A stretch of DNA of 64,000 nucleotides from positions 1 to 64,000 of the forward strand of contig DASUCV010000020.1 in assembly GCA_036275915.1 (NCBI GenBank), read 5' to 3'. Positions 34,527 through 43,222 of the stretch are shown piece after piece; position 1 is the stretch's first letter, and every line of letters starts with the position of its first letter. The position numbers and the translations under genes were made by a program. The stretch is from Candidatus Polarisedimenticolaceae bacterium. Its GTDB lineage: Bacteria; Acidobacteriota; Polarisedimenticolia; Polarisedimenticolales; DASRJG01. The notes under the pieces were generated by a model. It made no database searches. It was given only the letters and a program-made list of their open reading frames with translations, and was not told the origin of the DNA.

Positions 34527-35719
34527 CGATGCTCGATCTCGGCGACCTCGGGCTCGACCGCGGCGGCCACCTGCTGATCAAGCGCGCCCTGCGCGACGTT
34601 CCCGCCGGTGGCACGCTCGACCTCTCGGGAACGGGCGAGGAGCTGCGCGTTCACCTGCGTGCCTGGTGTCGCGCGCACGGGCACGATCTGACGATTCTCC
34701 CGCCGCGGCCCGGGGGACCGGTCGCGCGGATCACGCGCGGGTCGGCCGACCGCTTCAGCGGCGCGACACCCGCGGGCGCCCCCGATCGCCGCGAAACCGG
34801 TGCGGTCGTCGACCACCCGCCGGCGCGCTGGGGACTCGCGGCACGCGGTGCCGTGGTCGAGGCGGGAAGCCCCGTATTCGACTTTCCGATCTCGGCGAAG
34901 GAGGTCGTATGGGCCGACGAGGCGGCGGCGCTGTATGCGCAGGCCGCGGCGGCGCAATGGGACCCGGCGACCGCGGTCGATTGGGGCGCGCCGATCACGC
35001 ACCCCGCCGAGATCGAGGATGCCGTCGTCCAGGTCATGACCTTCCTCATCGAGAACGAGACGGCGGCGCTCATCGTCCCGGCGAGCTTCCTCGCGCGCAT
35101 CCATCCGCACTTCCGCGAGGTCCTCCAGCTCCTGGCGATCCAGGCGAGCGACGAGGCGCGGCACATCGAGTGCTTCACGCGCCGCGCGCTCCTCCTCAGG
35201 AAGGGTCTCGGCTTCTCGACGGCGGGCGGGCAGGAGTCTCTCAAGACGCTGCTCGAGGAGCCCGACTTCGCGCTCGCGTTCTTCCTGCTCTCGGTCCTGG
35301 GCGAGGGATCGTTCCTGTCGCTCCTGTGGTTCCTGCACGAGAGCGCTCCCGACCCGGTGACGCGCCGTGTGTCCCAGCTCGCCGCGGTCGACGAAGCGCG
35401 GCACGTCGCGTTCGGCCTGGCGCACCTCCGCCGGCACATGAGCCTCGACCCGGGTCTGCGCCCGCGCCTGGCGGCTTCGGTCGAGAGGCGCCACGAGGCG
35501 CTCCGGAACACCGACGGCCTGAACGAGGAAGTCTTCGACGCGCTCGTCCTCCTGGCCGCCGGATCGTGGGATCCCGCCGACATCGCGAAGGGCTACGACC
35601 GCGTAACGGCCCTCCAGCGCGACATGGATCGCGGGCGCCGCCAGCGCCTCGAGAAGCTCGGCTTCCCCACGGACGAAGCGGCGGCGCTGTCCGCGCTGCA
35701 CACGCGGAACTTCATGTAA
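34523..35719 (+). CDS. TusA-like domain fused to ferritin-like di-iron oxygenase
   Basis: 398 aa, ATG overlapping the upstream stop (ATGA). Residues about 1-65 resemble a TusA/SirA fold (LLIKRALRDVPAGG, LRVHLRAWCRAHGH) but without the CPxP sulfur-carrier motif. Residues about 130-330 form a four-helix ferritin-like domain with two EARH metal-binding repeats (ASDEARHIECF and VDEARHVAFG) and an earlier ENETAALIV helix giving Glu ligands, as in di-iron oxidases of the R2/AurF type. With the flavoprotein and binding-fold protein it forms an oxidative three-gene unit of unknown product. Confidence 0.8.
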   Translation: MTMLDLGDLGLDRGGHLLIKRALRDVPAGGTLDLSGTGEELRVHLRAWCRAHGHDLTILPPRPGGPVARITRGSADRFSGATPAGAPDRRETGAVVDHPPARWGLAARGAVVEAGSPVFDFPISAKEVVWADEAAALYAQAAAAQWDPATAVDWGAPITHPAEIEDAVVQVMTFLIENETAALIVPASFLARIHPHFREVLQLLAIQASDEARHIECFTRRALLLRKGLGFSTAGGQESLKTLLEEPDFALAFFLLSVLGEGSFLSLLWFLHESAPDPVTRRVSQLAAVDEARHVAFGLAHLRRHMSLDPGLRPRLAASVERRHEALRNTDGLNEEVFDALVLLAAGSWDPADIAKGYDRVTALQRDMDRGRRQRLEKLGFPTDEAAALSALHTRNFM

Positions 35720-35740
35720 TCATCTGGGCCGTGGGCTCGA

Positions 35741-35818
35741 GAGGGGACAGCTTCCGAAACTCCTCCTTTCGCGTTGCGTCCGAGCGCCTCGAAGGCGAGT
35801 TTCGGAAGCTGCCCCCTT
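35741..35818. repeat. REP-like palindromic element, long-loop copy
   Basis: Forward arm 35741-35762 (core GGGGACAGCTTCCGAAAC) and inverted arm 35797-35818 with one mismatch (GCTGCCCCC instead of GCTGTCCCC), separated by 34 bp. It sits between the di-iron gene and the membrane glycosyltransferase and touches the latter's start region. Confidence 0.82.
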
Positions 35819-35829
35819 TGATCCTCGCC

Positions 35830-37359
35830 GTGATCATGCTGGCGTCGGCCACGCTCTGCACCCTCGCGACGCGCGACAGCAGCGCGACCGACGACGAGCC
35901 CGCGCACATCGCCGCGGGCTACCTGAAGGTCGCGAAGGGCCGCTTCGACTTCTACAACGAGCAGCCGCCGCTCGTGAACACGGTCTCGGCGTTGCCGCTG
36001 ATGCTCGGAAAGTACTCGCTTCCGCCGGATTGGAACGAGCCGAACGTGAACCCGTGGCATTTCGGTAAGGCGTTCCTCTACCGCTCGGGGAACGACGCCG
36101 ACGGGATCCTGTGGCGCACGCGCTTGCCCATCGTCGGTCTCTTCGTGATCCTCCAGCTCGTCGTTTACGCCTTCGCCTTCGAGCTGACGCAGCGCGCGTG
36201 GGCAGCGCTCCTCGCGACGACGCTCACGGCGTTCTGCCCGAACCTCCTCGCACACGCCGGGCTTGCGACCGTCGATCTCGGCGCGGCGCTCTTCGCCTTG
36301 CTCGCGGCGTTCCTGTTCCTCCGGTTCCTGCGCGAGCCGTCGACCCCGCGCGCGATCGCTTCGGGATTCGGCTTTGCCTGCGCCGTGCTGACGAAGGTGT
36401 CGCTGATGCTGCTCGTCCCGTGGGCGATCGTCGTCGCGACGTTCTTTTTCTTCGGCGAGCGCGATCGTTGGGCGGCGCGCGCGACCTACGTGCTGCCTCG
36501 CCTCCTGCTGATCGCGGTCGTCGCGCTCGCCGCGATCGACGTGTTCTACCTCGTCGAGATGCGCGGCGGCTCGCCGATGGCGCCGTTCACCGAGTATGGG
36601 ACGAGCATCTCGACGGTGTTCCGTTGGGTCTCCGACGCCTACGCAAAGCCACAGTTCCTGCTCGGCCGGTTCTCACCGACCGGCTGGTGGTACTACTACC
36701 CGGTCGCGATCGCCCTCAAGACGCCGCTGACGACGCTCGTCCTCATGCTCGCGGCGTTCGGCGCCGCGCTCGCGCGACCCTGGCGCTGGGGATTCGACGC
36801 GGCGACGATCGTCCTCTTCGTGCTCATGCTCCTGGGCGTCTCGTGCGCGTCGAGCATGAACATCGGCCTCCGCCACGTGCTGCCGCTCTACCCGTTCCTC
36901 TACGTGCTCACGGCACCGGTCGCGCTCGCTGCGGTGCGACGCTGGAAACGATTCGCGATCGTCGCGGTCGTTCTCCTGTGCGCGGGCACCGTCGTCAGCG
37001 CCGCCCTCGCCTTCCCCAACTACATCGGCTACTTCAACGCGCTCGTTCCTGCGCGAAATGCCGACCGCTACCTCATCGACTCGAATCTCGATTGGGGCCA
37101 AGACCTGCGCCGCCTCGGCCGCTTCATGGACGAAAAGAAGATCGCCAAGATTCACGTCTGGTACTTCGGCGGCGGCGACCCGACCTACACGCTCGGCGAG
37201 AAGGCGATCGCGCTCACGAGCTGCGACGCCGCGGAGCCGGGCTACTACGCGATCAGCCGCCAGTACTTTCGCGGGAACGAGAAGGAGTGCGAGTCCGCGT
37301 TCCGAGACGCGCGCTACGTCGCGACCGTGGGCAGCTCGATCCTCGTCTTCGAGAAGTAG
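35830..37359 (+). CDS. GT39/ArnT-like membrane glycosyltransferase
   Basis: About 509 aa from GTG 35830 (TTG 35818 and ATG 35836 are alternatives; none has a clear Shine-Dalgarno). The frame is also open upstream through the REP-like element from GTG 35731. First helix ILAVIMLASATLCTLAT, then the luminal DDEPAHIAAGYL segment with the acidic pair typical of GT-C lipid-phosphosugar transferases. There are around ten membrane helices, an RHVLPLYPFLYV motif, and a C-terminal soluble tail with DSNLDWGQDL. It would transfer a sugar from a polyprenyl-phosphate donor on the outer face of the inner membrane. Acceptor unknown. Confidence 0.8.
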   Translation: MIMLASATLCTLATRDSSATDDEPAHIAAGYLKVAKGRFDFYNEQPPLVNTVSALPLMLGKYSLPPDWNEPNVNPWHFGKAFLYRSGNDADGILWRTRLPIVGLFVILQLVVYAFAFELTQRAWAALLATTLTAFCPNLLAHAGLATVDLGAALFALLAAFLFLRFLREPSTPRAIASGFGFACAVLTKVSLMLLVPWAIVVATFFFFGERDRWAARATYVLPRLLLIAVVALAAIDVFYLVEMRGGSPMAPFTEYGTSISTVFRWVSDAYAKPQFLLGRFSPTGWWYYYPVAIALKTPLTTLVLMLAAFGAALARPWRWGFDAATIVLFVLMLLGVSCASSMNIGLRHVLPLYPFLYVLTAPVALAAVRRWKRFAIVAVVLLCAGTVVSAALAFPNYIGYFNALVPARNADRYLIDSNLDWGQDLRRLGRFMDEKKIAKIHVWYFGGGDPTYTLGEKAIALTSCDAAEPGYYAISRQYFRGNEKECESAFRDARYVATVGSSILVFEK

Positions 37360-37360
37360 C

Positions 37361-37624
37361 TCAGACCTCGGGATCGGGAGTCCACATCACGCGTTCGCCG
37401 GCGCGCGTCGGCTTCCCCGGTTCGGCGGGCTCGACCTTGCAGCTCACGAGCTGGCGCGCCCAGCCCACTTGCGATTGGAGCTGCGAGCTGCCGAAGTACC
37501 GGACCGCCCTGACGTGGGCGTCGGACTCGTCGCGCGCTTCGATCAGCGTCTCGTGATTGAACCTGCGCTGCTCTCCTCGGACGGTCTCGATGTAATCGTA
37601 CGTGACGACGAATCGTCGAAGCAT
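37361..37624 (-). CDS. Small hypothetical protein
   Basis: 87 aa from the ATG at 37624, chosen for its GGGAGG Shine-Dalgarno; an upstream ATG would add a basic tail. No signal peptide or membrane helix. It contains FVVTYDYIET and several aromatic/charged beta-strand-like segments and ends WTPDPEV. No family was recognised. Convergent with the glycosyltransferase, 1 bp after its stop. Confidence 0.55.
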   Translation of the reverse strand: MLRRFVVTYDYIETVRGEQRRFNHETLIEARDESDAHVRAVRYFGSSQLQSQVGWARQLVSCKVEPAEPGKPTRAGERVMWTPDPEV

Positions 37625-37764
37625 CGCAACCTCCCGTGGCCGAAGGGTTGCGATGAGTCTACGTGATGCGCCATGCGACCGCACTCCGCTCGTGGGAAAA
37701 TGCCCGCAATGACAAAGGACGTGATCTCTCTCGGTGGACAGGTGTGGAAGCTAACCCCGGTGCG

Positions 37765-39348
37765 ATGAGCTGGCGCCGGCCGGCGTACTGGCTGGGGCAG
37801 GACGCGGCGCCCGTCGGCGCCGAGCGGCGCTTCCATCTCGCGCGCTTCCTGATCCTGCGCCTACTCGGCCTCGTCTATTTCACCGGGTTCATGGTCCTCG
37901 TGAACCAGGGCCGGCAGCTCATCGGCTCGCACGGGCTCCTCCCCGTCGCGGAGTTCATTCCGCGCGCGACACAGCAGCTCGGCTCCGTCGCGGACGGGTT
38001 TCTGCGCCTGCCGAGCGTGTTCTGGTTCGCCCACTCCGATGCGTGGCTCACGGGTCTTGCGTGGGCCGGCGCCATCCTCTCGTTCCTCGTCATGATCGGC
38101 CTCACGAACGCCGGCGCGATGCTCGTGCTGTGGGCGCTCTACATGTCGTTCGTCCATGTCGGGCAGGACTGGTACAGCTACGGCTGGGAGATCCAGCTCC
38201 TCGAGACCGGCTTCCTCGCCGTCTTCCTCTGTCCGTGGAATTCCTGGCGGCCGTTTCCCCGGAACCGCCCCGCGCCGATCGTGATCTGGCTGTTCCGCTG
38301 GCTCATCCTCCGCATCATGGTCGGTGCCGGCATGATCAAGATGCGCGGTGACTCGTGCTGGCGCGATCTCACGTGCCTCGACTACCACTACGAGACGCAG
38401 CCGAACCCGAACCCGCTGTCGCGCTTCTTCCACTTCGAGCCCAAGTGGCTGTCGCGCGTCGGGTGCGCGTTCAATCATCTCATCGAGCTCGTGTTCCCGT
38501 GGCTCATGTTCCTCGGCCGGTGGCCGACCCGCGTGGCGGGGATCGGCTTCGTCGTCTTCCAGTGCACGCTCATCGTGAGCGGCAACCTCTCGTTCCTGAA
38601 CTGGCTCACGATCGTGCCCGCGCTCGCGTGCTTCGACGACGCGTTCCTGGCACGCGTCCTTCCCCGCGCGTTCGGCCGGTGGGCCGAGGAGGCCGAATTG
38701 GGGCGTCCCACCGCCGTGCCGTGGCGTGAGCGCCTGCGATTCGTCACACTGATCGTGCTGACGGTCGCGATCGGTTGGCTGTCGATTCCCGTGGTGACGA
38801 ACCTGCTGTCGGTGTCGGGACGCCAGATCATGAACACGTCGTTCGACCCCCTCGATCTCGTCAACACCTACGGCGCCTTCGGCTCGGTCGGGCGCGAGCG
38901 GCGCGAGATCGTCTTCGAGGGCACATCGGACGCGAACCCCGACGATCCGAGCGTGACGTGGCGCGAGTACCAGTTCAAGTGCGCGCCGTGCGAGGTGACG
39001 CGCCGGCCGTGCTTCATCAGCCCTTACCACTACCGGCTCGACTGGCAGATCTGGTTCGCCGCGATGGCACGGCCCGAGCAGTACCCCTGGACGCTGCGCT
39101 TCACGTGGAATCTCCTGCACAACGATCCGGTGACGCTGTCGCTCCTCGCCGGGAATCCGTTCCCCGCGGCACCGCCGCGGTTCATCCGTGCGCGGCTCTA
39201 CGTCTACCGGTTCGCGCCGATCGGGTCGGACGCGTGGTGGAAGCGCGACCTCATGGGCGATTGGCTGCCTCCGCTCTCGACGGAGGATCCACGCCTCATC
39301 CAGTTCTTGAAGACGTATGGATGGCTGCCGGGATCGTCGGGATCATGA
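37765..39348 (+). CDS. Lipase maturation factor (LMF1/DUF1222) family membrane protein
   Basis: 527 aa from ATG 37765. Multiple membrane helices occupy the first 380 residues, including FLILRLLGLVYFTGFMVLVN and the conserved GQDWYSYGWEIQLLETGF and MVGAGMIKMRGDSCWRDLTC segments that identify the LMF family. The C-terminal 150 residues are soluble, with FEGTSDAN and WQIWFAAMA. Vertebrate LMF1 folds lipases in the ER; the role of bacterial members is uncertain. The stop overlaps the DCC-family gene (ATGA), and a DCC-family partner suggests a shared redox or folding function. Confidence 0.88.
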   Translation: MSWRRPAYWLGQDAAPVGAERRFHLARFLILRLLGLVYFTGFMVLVNQGRQLIGSHGLLPVAEFIPRATQQLGSVADGFLRLPSVFWFAHSDAWLTGLAWAGAILSFLVMIGLTNAGAMLVLWALYMSFVHVGQDWYSYGWEIQLLETGFLAVFLCPWNSWRPFPRNRPAPIVIWLFRWLILRIMVGAGMIKMRGDSCWRDLTCLDYHYETQPNPNPLSRFFHFEPKWLSRVGCAFNHLIELVFPWLMFLGRWPTRVAGIGFVVFQCTLIVSGNLSFLNWLTIVPALACFDDAFLARVLPRAFGRWAEEAELGRPTAVPWRERLRFVTLIVLTVAIGWLSIPVVTNLLSVSGRQIMNTSFDPLDLVNTYGAFGSVGRERREIVFEGTSDANPDDPSVTWREYQFKCAPCEVTRRPCFISPYHYRLDWQIWFAAMARPEQYPWTLRFTWNLLHNDPVTLSLLAGNPFPAAPPRFIRARLYVYRFAPIGSDAWWKRDLMGDWLPPLSTEDPRLIQFLKTYGWLPGSSGS

Positions 39349-39752
39349 GCGAGAGCGGACCGATCCTCTTCTACGACGGCGTGTGCGCGCTGTGCAACGG
39401 TGCGGTGACGTTCGTCTTGAAGCGCGATCGATCGCGCGCCGTCCGTTTCGCCGCGCTCCAGGGCGACACGGCGAAGGCGTATCGCGCGTCGCACCCCGGC
39501 CTCGACGGCGTCGATTCGATGATCTGGGCCGGCGACGGTGGCGCGCCGCTGATCCGCTCCGATGCGGCGATCGCGATCGGCCGCCACGTCGGCGGCGTGT
39601 GGGGTGTGATGGCGTCGATCGCTCGCGTCGTGCCTCGATTCCTCCGCGACACGGTTTACGACTTCATCGCGCGGATCCGGTATCGCACGTTCGGCAAGTA
39701 CGACGCGTGTCCGATCCCTCCGCCCGAGCATCGCGGACGGTTTCTGCCTTGA
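39345..39752 (+). CDS. DCC-family thiol-disulfide oxidoreductase-like protein (DUF393)
   Basis: 135 aa. Begins ILFYDGVCALCNGAV, the DxxCxxC signature that names the family, with Cys at 14 and 17, followed by RSRAVRFAALQ and a C-terminal Arg-rich stretch (DFIARIRYRTFGKYDACP). It is translationally coupled to the LMF-family gene. The predicted role is thiol-based redox, possibly at the membrane. The 44 bp before the next kinase contain GGGGACTCTCCCC, a weak echo of the REP-like core. Confidence 0.87.
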   Translation: MSESGPILFYDGVCALCNGAVTFVLKRDRSRAVRFAALQGDTAKAYRASHPGLDGVDSMIWAGDGGAPLIRSDAAIAIGRHVGGVWGVMASIARVVPRFLRDTVYDFIARIRYRTFGKYDACPIPPPEHRGRFLP

Positions 39753-39796
39753 GGAATTGGGAAGCAAAAGGGGACTCTCCCCATTAAGATGGCCGG

Positions 39797-42448
39797 ATGG
39801 GCGTCGCTTCCGGCCAGATGCTGCTGCACTACCGTCTCGTCGAGACGATCGGCGAAGGCGGGATGGGTGTCGTGTGGAAGGCGATCGACACCAATCTCGA
39901 CCGTGAGGTCGCGGTCAAGATCCTTCCCGCGGCGCTGGCCGGCGACCCGGAGCGCCTGGCGCGCTTCGATCGCGAAGCGAAGGTCCTCGCGTCGCTCAAC
40001 CACCCCAACGTTGCGACGGTCCACGGCTTCCACGACGTCGACGGCGTCCGCTTCCTCGTCATGGAGCTGGTCTCCGGCGAGACGCTCGAAGAGAAGCTGA
40101 AGCGCGGCCCGATCCCGGTTGACGAGGCGATCCCGATCGGGCGGAAGATCATCGACGGCGTCGAGTACGCGCACGAGCGCGGGATCGTCCACCGCGACCT
40201 CAAGCCGGCGAACGTCATCCTGACGGCCGACGGCGGCGTGAAGGTGCTCGACTTCGGCCTGGCGAAGGCGATCGCCGGCGACGCCGGCGCGTCGCCGACC
40301 TCGACACCGACGGTGATCCCGACGTTGACGAGCATGGGAACGGTCGCGGGGATGATCCTCGGCACCGCGGCGTACATGAGCCCCGAGCAGGCGCGCGGCG
40401 TGAGCCTCGACCGGCGCTCCGACATCTGGGCGTTCGGCGCCGTCTTCTACGAGATGCTCACCGGCCGGCGCGCGTTCGAGGGAGAGACGATCTCCGACAC
40501 GCTCGCGTCGGTCCTCCGCGCGCCACTCGAGTGGGACGCGCTGCCGGCGTCGACGCCACCCGCGGTCGTACGCCTCCTGAAGCGTTGCCTCGAGCGCGAC
40601 CCCAAGAGGCGCCTGCGCGACATCGGAGAGGCGCGCATCGCGCTGGACACGATGTCGGCGGAACCCGAGACCGCAACCGCCGTGGTGACGACGAAGCGCT
40701 CACCTCTTCCCTGGGTTCTTTTCGCTGCCGCGTCGATCGCCGCCATCGTTCTCGGCGGCGCGTCGATGCTTCGCAAGCCGCCCGAGGCTCGCGTCGTGCG
40801 GTTCACGGTTCCGGCGGACCCGAAGGTAACGAGAATGGACTGGCCGCGCCTCTCCCCCGACGGAAGAATCCTCGCCTTCCAGGGACTCGACGCCGGCGGA
40901 AAGGTCTCGATCTGGGTCCGCCCGATCGATTCGCTGACGGCGTACCCGCTGGCGGGGACCGAGGGCGCCACGGGCCGGCCGTTCTGGTCCCCCGATTCGA
41001 AGTACCTCGCGTACTTCGACGGCAACCAGCTCAAGAAGATCCAGGTCGCCGGTGGGCCGCCGCAGACGATCGGGGAGGCCGAATTCGGCTCCGATGGGTC
41101 GTGGGGCGCGACAGGAACGATCATCTTCGACGGGCGGAACGCCCAGGACTCGATTCGCCAGATCCCGGCCGCCGGCGGTAAGGCCAGCCCCGTGTTCTCT
41201 CCCGCGGGACTGAAGAAGCTCCCGAACAACGCGTGGCCGTTCTTCCTGCCCGATGGGAAGCACTTCCTTTTCACGAGCAGCGAGACGAACGACGTGAGCA
41301 GTTTGACGGTGTTTGCCAGCAGCGTCGGCGGGGACGACGCGAAGAAACTGGTGCCGACCGGATCGCGCGTGGAGTACGCGGACGGCCACCTCGTCTACGT
41401 CCTCCGCGGCACGCTCGTCGCGCAGAAGTTCGACCCCGATCGGCTCGAGGTCTCGGGAGATCCGGTGCCTCTCGCGGATCGCGTCAACGAGAACAACACG
41501 CGCGCGCTCTTCTCGGTCTCGACCACGGGCGCGATCGCTTTTCAGAGCGGTGCGGCGGCCGACAACAGCGAGCTGGTCTGGATCGATCGCAGCGGCAAGG
41601 AATTGGGCAAGGTGGGTCCGCCCGCGCCGTACGTCGACGTGATGGTCGCGCCCGACGGCGCGAGGGTCGCGTACTCGCTGCGCGACGAGCGTGACGGCAG
41701 CCTCGATGTCTGGGTGCGCGACCTCGCCCGGGACACGGCGTCGCGATTGACGTTCGACCCCGCCGATGACGCACGGCCGGTCTGGACTCCCGACGGGCAG
41801 CGCATCGCGTTCATGTCGACGCGCGGCGACGGCAAGCGGCGGTGCTACGTGAAGGCCGCGAACGGGATCGGCACCGAGACGCTCCTCTACGAGGGCGACC
41901 GGCCGGTCACCCCGGAATCGTTCTCCCCCGATGGCAAGCTGCTCGCGTACGACGTCTTGTTCACCGGCGCACCGACGACGATCGGCGTGGTCTCGCCGGA
42001 GGCGAAGGGGACGCCGGTCGAGATTGCCGGGACGACGAACTTCTTGAACCCGAAGTTCTCGCCGGACGGCAGGTTCATCGCCTACACCTCCGCCGAGACT
42101 CGAACTAACGAGGTCTACGTCCAGACGTGGCCGCTCGGCGGCGGGAAGTGGCAAGTCTCGAACGGCGGAGGCACCGGTCCGCGCTGGCGCTCAGACGGCA
42201 AGGAGCTGTTCTATCGGACACCGGATTTTGACTTCGTCGCTGTGCCGGTCACGCTGGGTGCGCAGTTCTCGGCGGGGATTCCGAAGACGCTCTTCAGGCG
42301 GCGGATCGTGACCGGTCCGATCGGCATCATGAGTTGGTCGGTGGCGGCGGACGGGCAGAAGTTCCTCTTGAACGCGACGACCGGTGGTGCGTCGATCCCC
42401 GAGTTCTCGGTCATCCTCAACTGGCCCGAGACGCTGCGCGCGGATTAG
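39797..42448 (+). CDS. Ser/Thr kinase with PD40 beta-propeller (kinase 2)
   Basis: 883 aa. Glycine loop GEGGMG (19-24), Lys41 in [18 protein letters not shown] (about 131), DFGLAK and MSPEQARGV. A membrane helix lies near 301-325 (WVLFAAASIAAIVLGGASML). The C-terminal 560 residues are PD40-like propeller repeats (SPDSKYLAYFD, TPDGQRIAFMS, SPDGRFIAYTS), ending in the tail VILNWPETLRAD. It begins 44 bp after the DCC gene. The stop overlaps the convergent nucleotidyltransferase stop by 4 bp. Confidence 0.93.
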   Translation: MGVASGQMLLHYRLVETIGEGGMGVVWKAIDTNLDREVAVKILPAALAGDPERLARFDREAKVLASLNHPNVATVHGFHDVDGVRFLVMELVSGETLEEKLKRGPIPVDEAIPIGRKIIDGVEYAHERGIVHRDLKPANVILTADGGVKVLDFGLAKAIAGDAGASPTSTPTVIPTLTSMGTVAGMILGTAAYMSPEQARGVSLDRRSDIWAFGAVFYEMLTGRRAFEGETISDTLASVLRAPLEWDALPASTPPAVVRLLKRCLERDPKRRLRDIGEARIALDTMSAEPETATAVVTTKRSPLPWVLFAAASIAAIVLGGASMLRKPPEARVVRFTVPADPKVTRMDWPRLSPDGRILAFQGLDAGGKVSIWVRPIDSLTAYPLAGTEGATGRPFWSPDSKYLAYFDGNQLKKIQVAGGPPQTIGEAEFGSDGSWGATGTIIFDGRNAQDSIRQIPAAGGKASPVFSPAGLKKLPNNAWPFFLPDGKHFLFTSSETNDVSSLTVFASSVGGDDAKKLVPTGSRVEYADGHLVYVLRGTLVAQKFDPDRLEVSGDPVPLADRVNENNTRALFSVSTTGAIAFQSGAAADNSELVWIDRSGKELGKVGPPAPYVDVMVAPDGARVAYSLRDERDGSLDVWVRDLARDTASRLTFDPADDARPVWTPDGQRIAFMSTRGDGKRRCYVKAANGIGTETLLYEGDRPVTPESFSPDGKLLAYDVLFTGAPTTIGVVSPEAKGTPVEIAGTTNFLNPKFSPDGRFIAYTSAETRTNEVYVQTWPLGGGKWQVSNGGGTGPRWRSDGKELFYRTPDFDFVAVPVTLGAQFSAGIPKTLFRRRIVTGPIGIMSWSVAADGQKFLLNATTGGASIPEFSVILNWPETLRAD

Positions 42449-42960
42449 GCCGTCGCGATCCGACTCCACGCGTCGCGCGCTTCGCGGGGCAGTTTCGACA
42501 GGCGTTCCTCGACCTTCGAGCGCCAGCCATCGGGATCAGCCTGGAGCAGGAGCCTCACGTCGAGGAGGTCCTGTGGTCCACCGGCGACGAGCTTCAAGAG
42601 AATGAGGTCGGCGGCTTCGACGAGCGGAAGCTTGGCCCCATCGGACTCGATCCACTGCCTTCGGGCGACGATCTCAGCTGCGAGGGAACCGCGGCCGACG
42701 ATGAGATCGACCGGCTCGGTCGCATTCCATCGGACGACGCCCGCGAGAGGATCTAGGGCATCGCCGCGACGAATCTCGGGCGGATCGAACGCCGCCCAGA
42801 ACGATGGGTCGAGCACGCGCGCGTCCGCGGTGTAGAGATCCACGTCGACGGTCGATCGCGCGATGCCGTGTGCGGCGAGGGCGGCGCCGCCGATCAACGC
42901 TGCGGGAACGCCTTGGGCTTCGAGGTGGACCAGGACGCCTGCGACTCGCGTCACGCTCAA
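42445..42960 (-). CDS. Nucleotidyltransferase-fold toxin-like protein (AbiEii/DUF6036-like)
   Basis: 171 aa from TTG 42960, which overlaps the upstream gene's stop (TTGA). Motif GGAALAAHGIARSTVDVDLY contains the GG/GS and DxD features of minimal nucleotidyltransferases used as toxins, followed by VDLIVGRG and a helical tail with DLILLKLVAGG and DLLDVRLLL. Similar proteins transfer nucleotides to tRNA or proteins. Paired with a small upstream protein as in toxin-antitoxin modules. Target unknown. Confidence 0.75.
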   Translation of the reverse strand: MSVTRVAGVLVHLEAQGVPAALIGGAALAAHGIARSTVDVDLYTADARVLDPSFWAAFDPPEIRRGDALDPLAGVVRWNATEPVDLIVGRGSLAAEIVARRQWIESDGAKLPLVEAADLILLKLVAGGPQDLLDVRLLLQADPDGWRSKVEERLSKLPREARDAWSRIATA

Positions 42961-43199
42961 TCGCCGTCCATGACCCGCGACGGACGCCGCCCGGCATTCT
43001 TCTGGCGCGAGAGGATCTTGCGCGCGGTGGCCTCGGAGACGCCCGGATGGTTGGCGAGGAAGAGCGCCATCGCCGCCCTGCCCAGTTTCAGCGCGAGCTG
43101 AACACGCTCTCCGGGCGTTCCTTGGAAGTGCTTGGCAGCCTCCGATTCCAGATCGCGCTTGGGGAGAGGAGCCATGCGCGAATCGTAGCACTCGGCCAT
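42957..43199 (-). CDS. Small antitoxin-like partner of the nucleotidyltransferase
   Basis: 80 aa (ATG 43199; ATG 43175 would give 72 aa). It has a helical segment (GERVQLALKLGRAAMALFLA) followed by a helix-turn-helix-like stretch NHPGVSEATARKILSRQK and a basic tail. Its stop overlaps the nucleotidyltransferase start, so the two are made together. Likely antitoxin or regulator by position; the family was not recognised. Divergent from kinase 3 with only 23 bp between starts, so promoters must overlap coding sequence. Confidence 0.6.
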   Translation of the reverse strand: MAECYDSRMAPLPKRDLESEAAKHFQGTPGERVQLALKLGRAAMALFLANHPGVSEATARKILSRQKNAGRRPSRVMDGD

Positions 43200-43222
43200 C
43201 GCGCCTTGATACGATCGCTGCC

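Noticed and set aside
35720-35830. Promoter for the glycosyltransferase inside the REP-like element
   Set aside because: No -35/-10 pair with acceptable spacing was found.
39760-39785. Another REP-like copy before kinase 2
   Set aside because: Only GGGGAC and CCCC blocks around a short centre match; too little identity to claim a copy.
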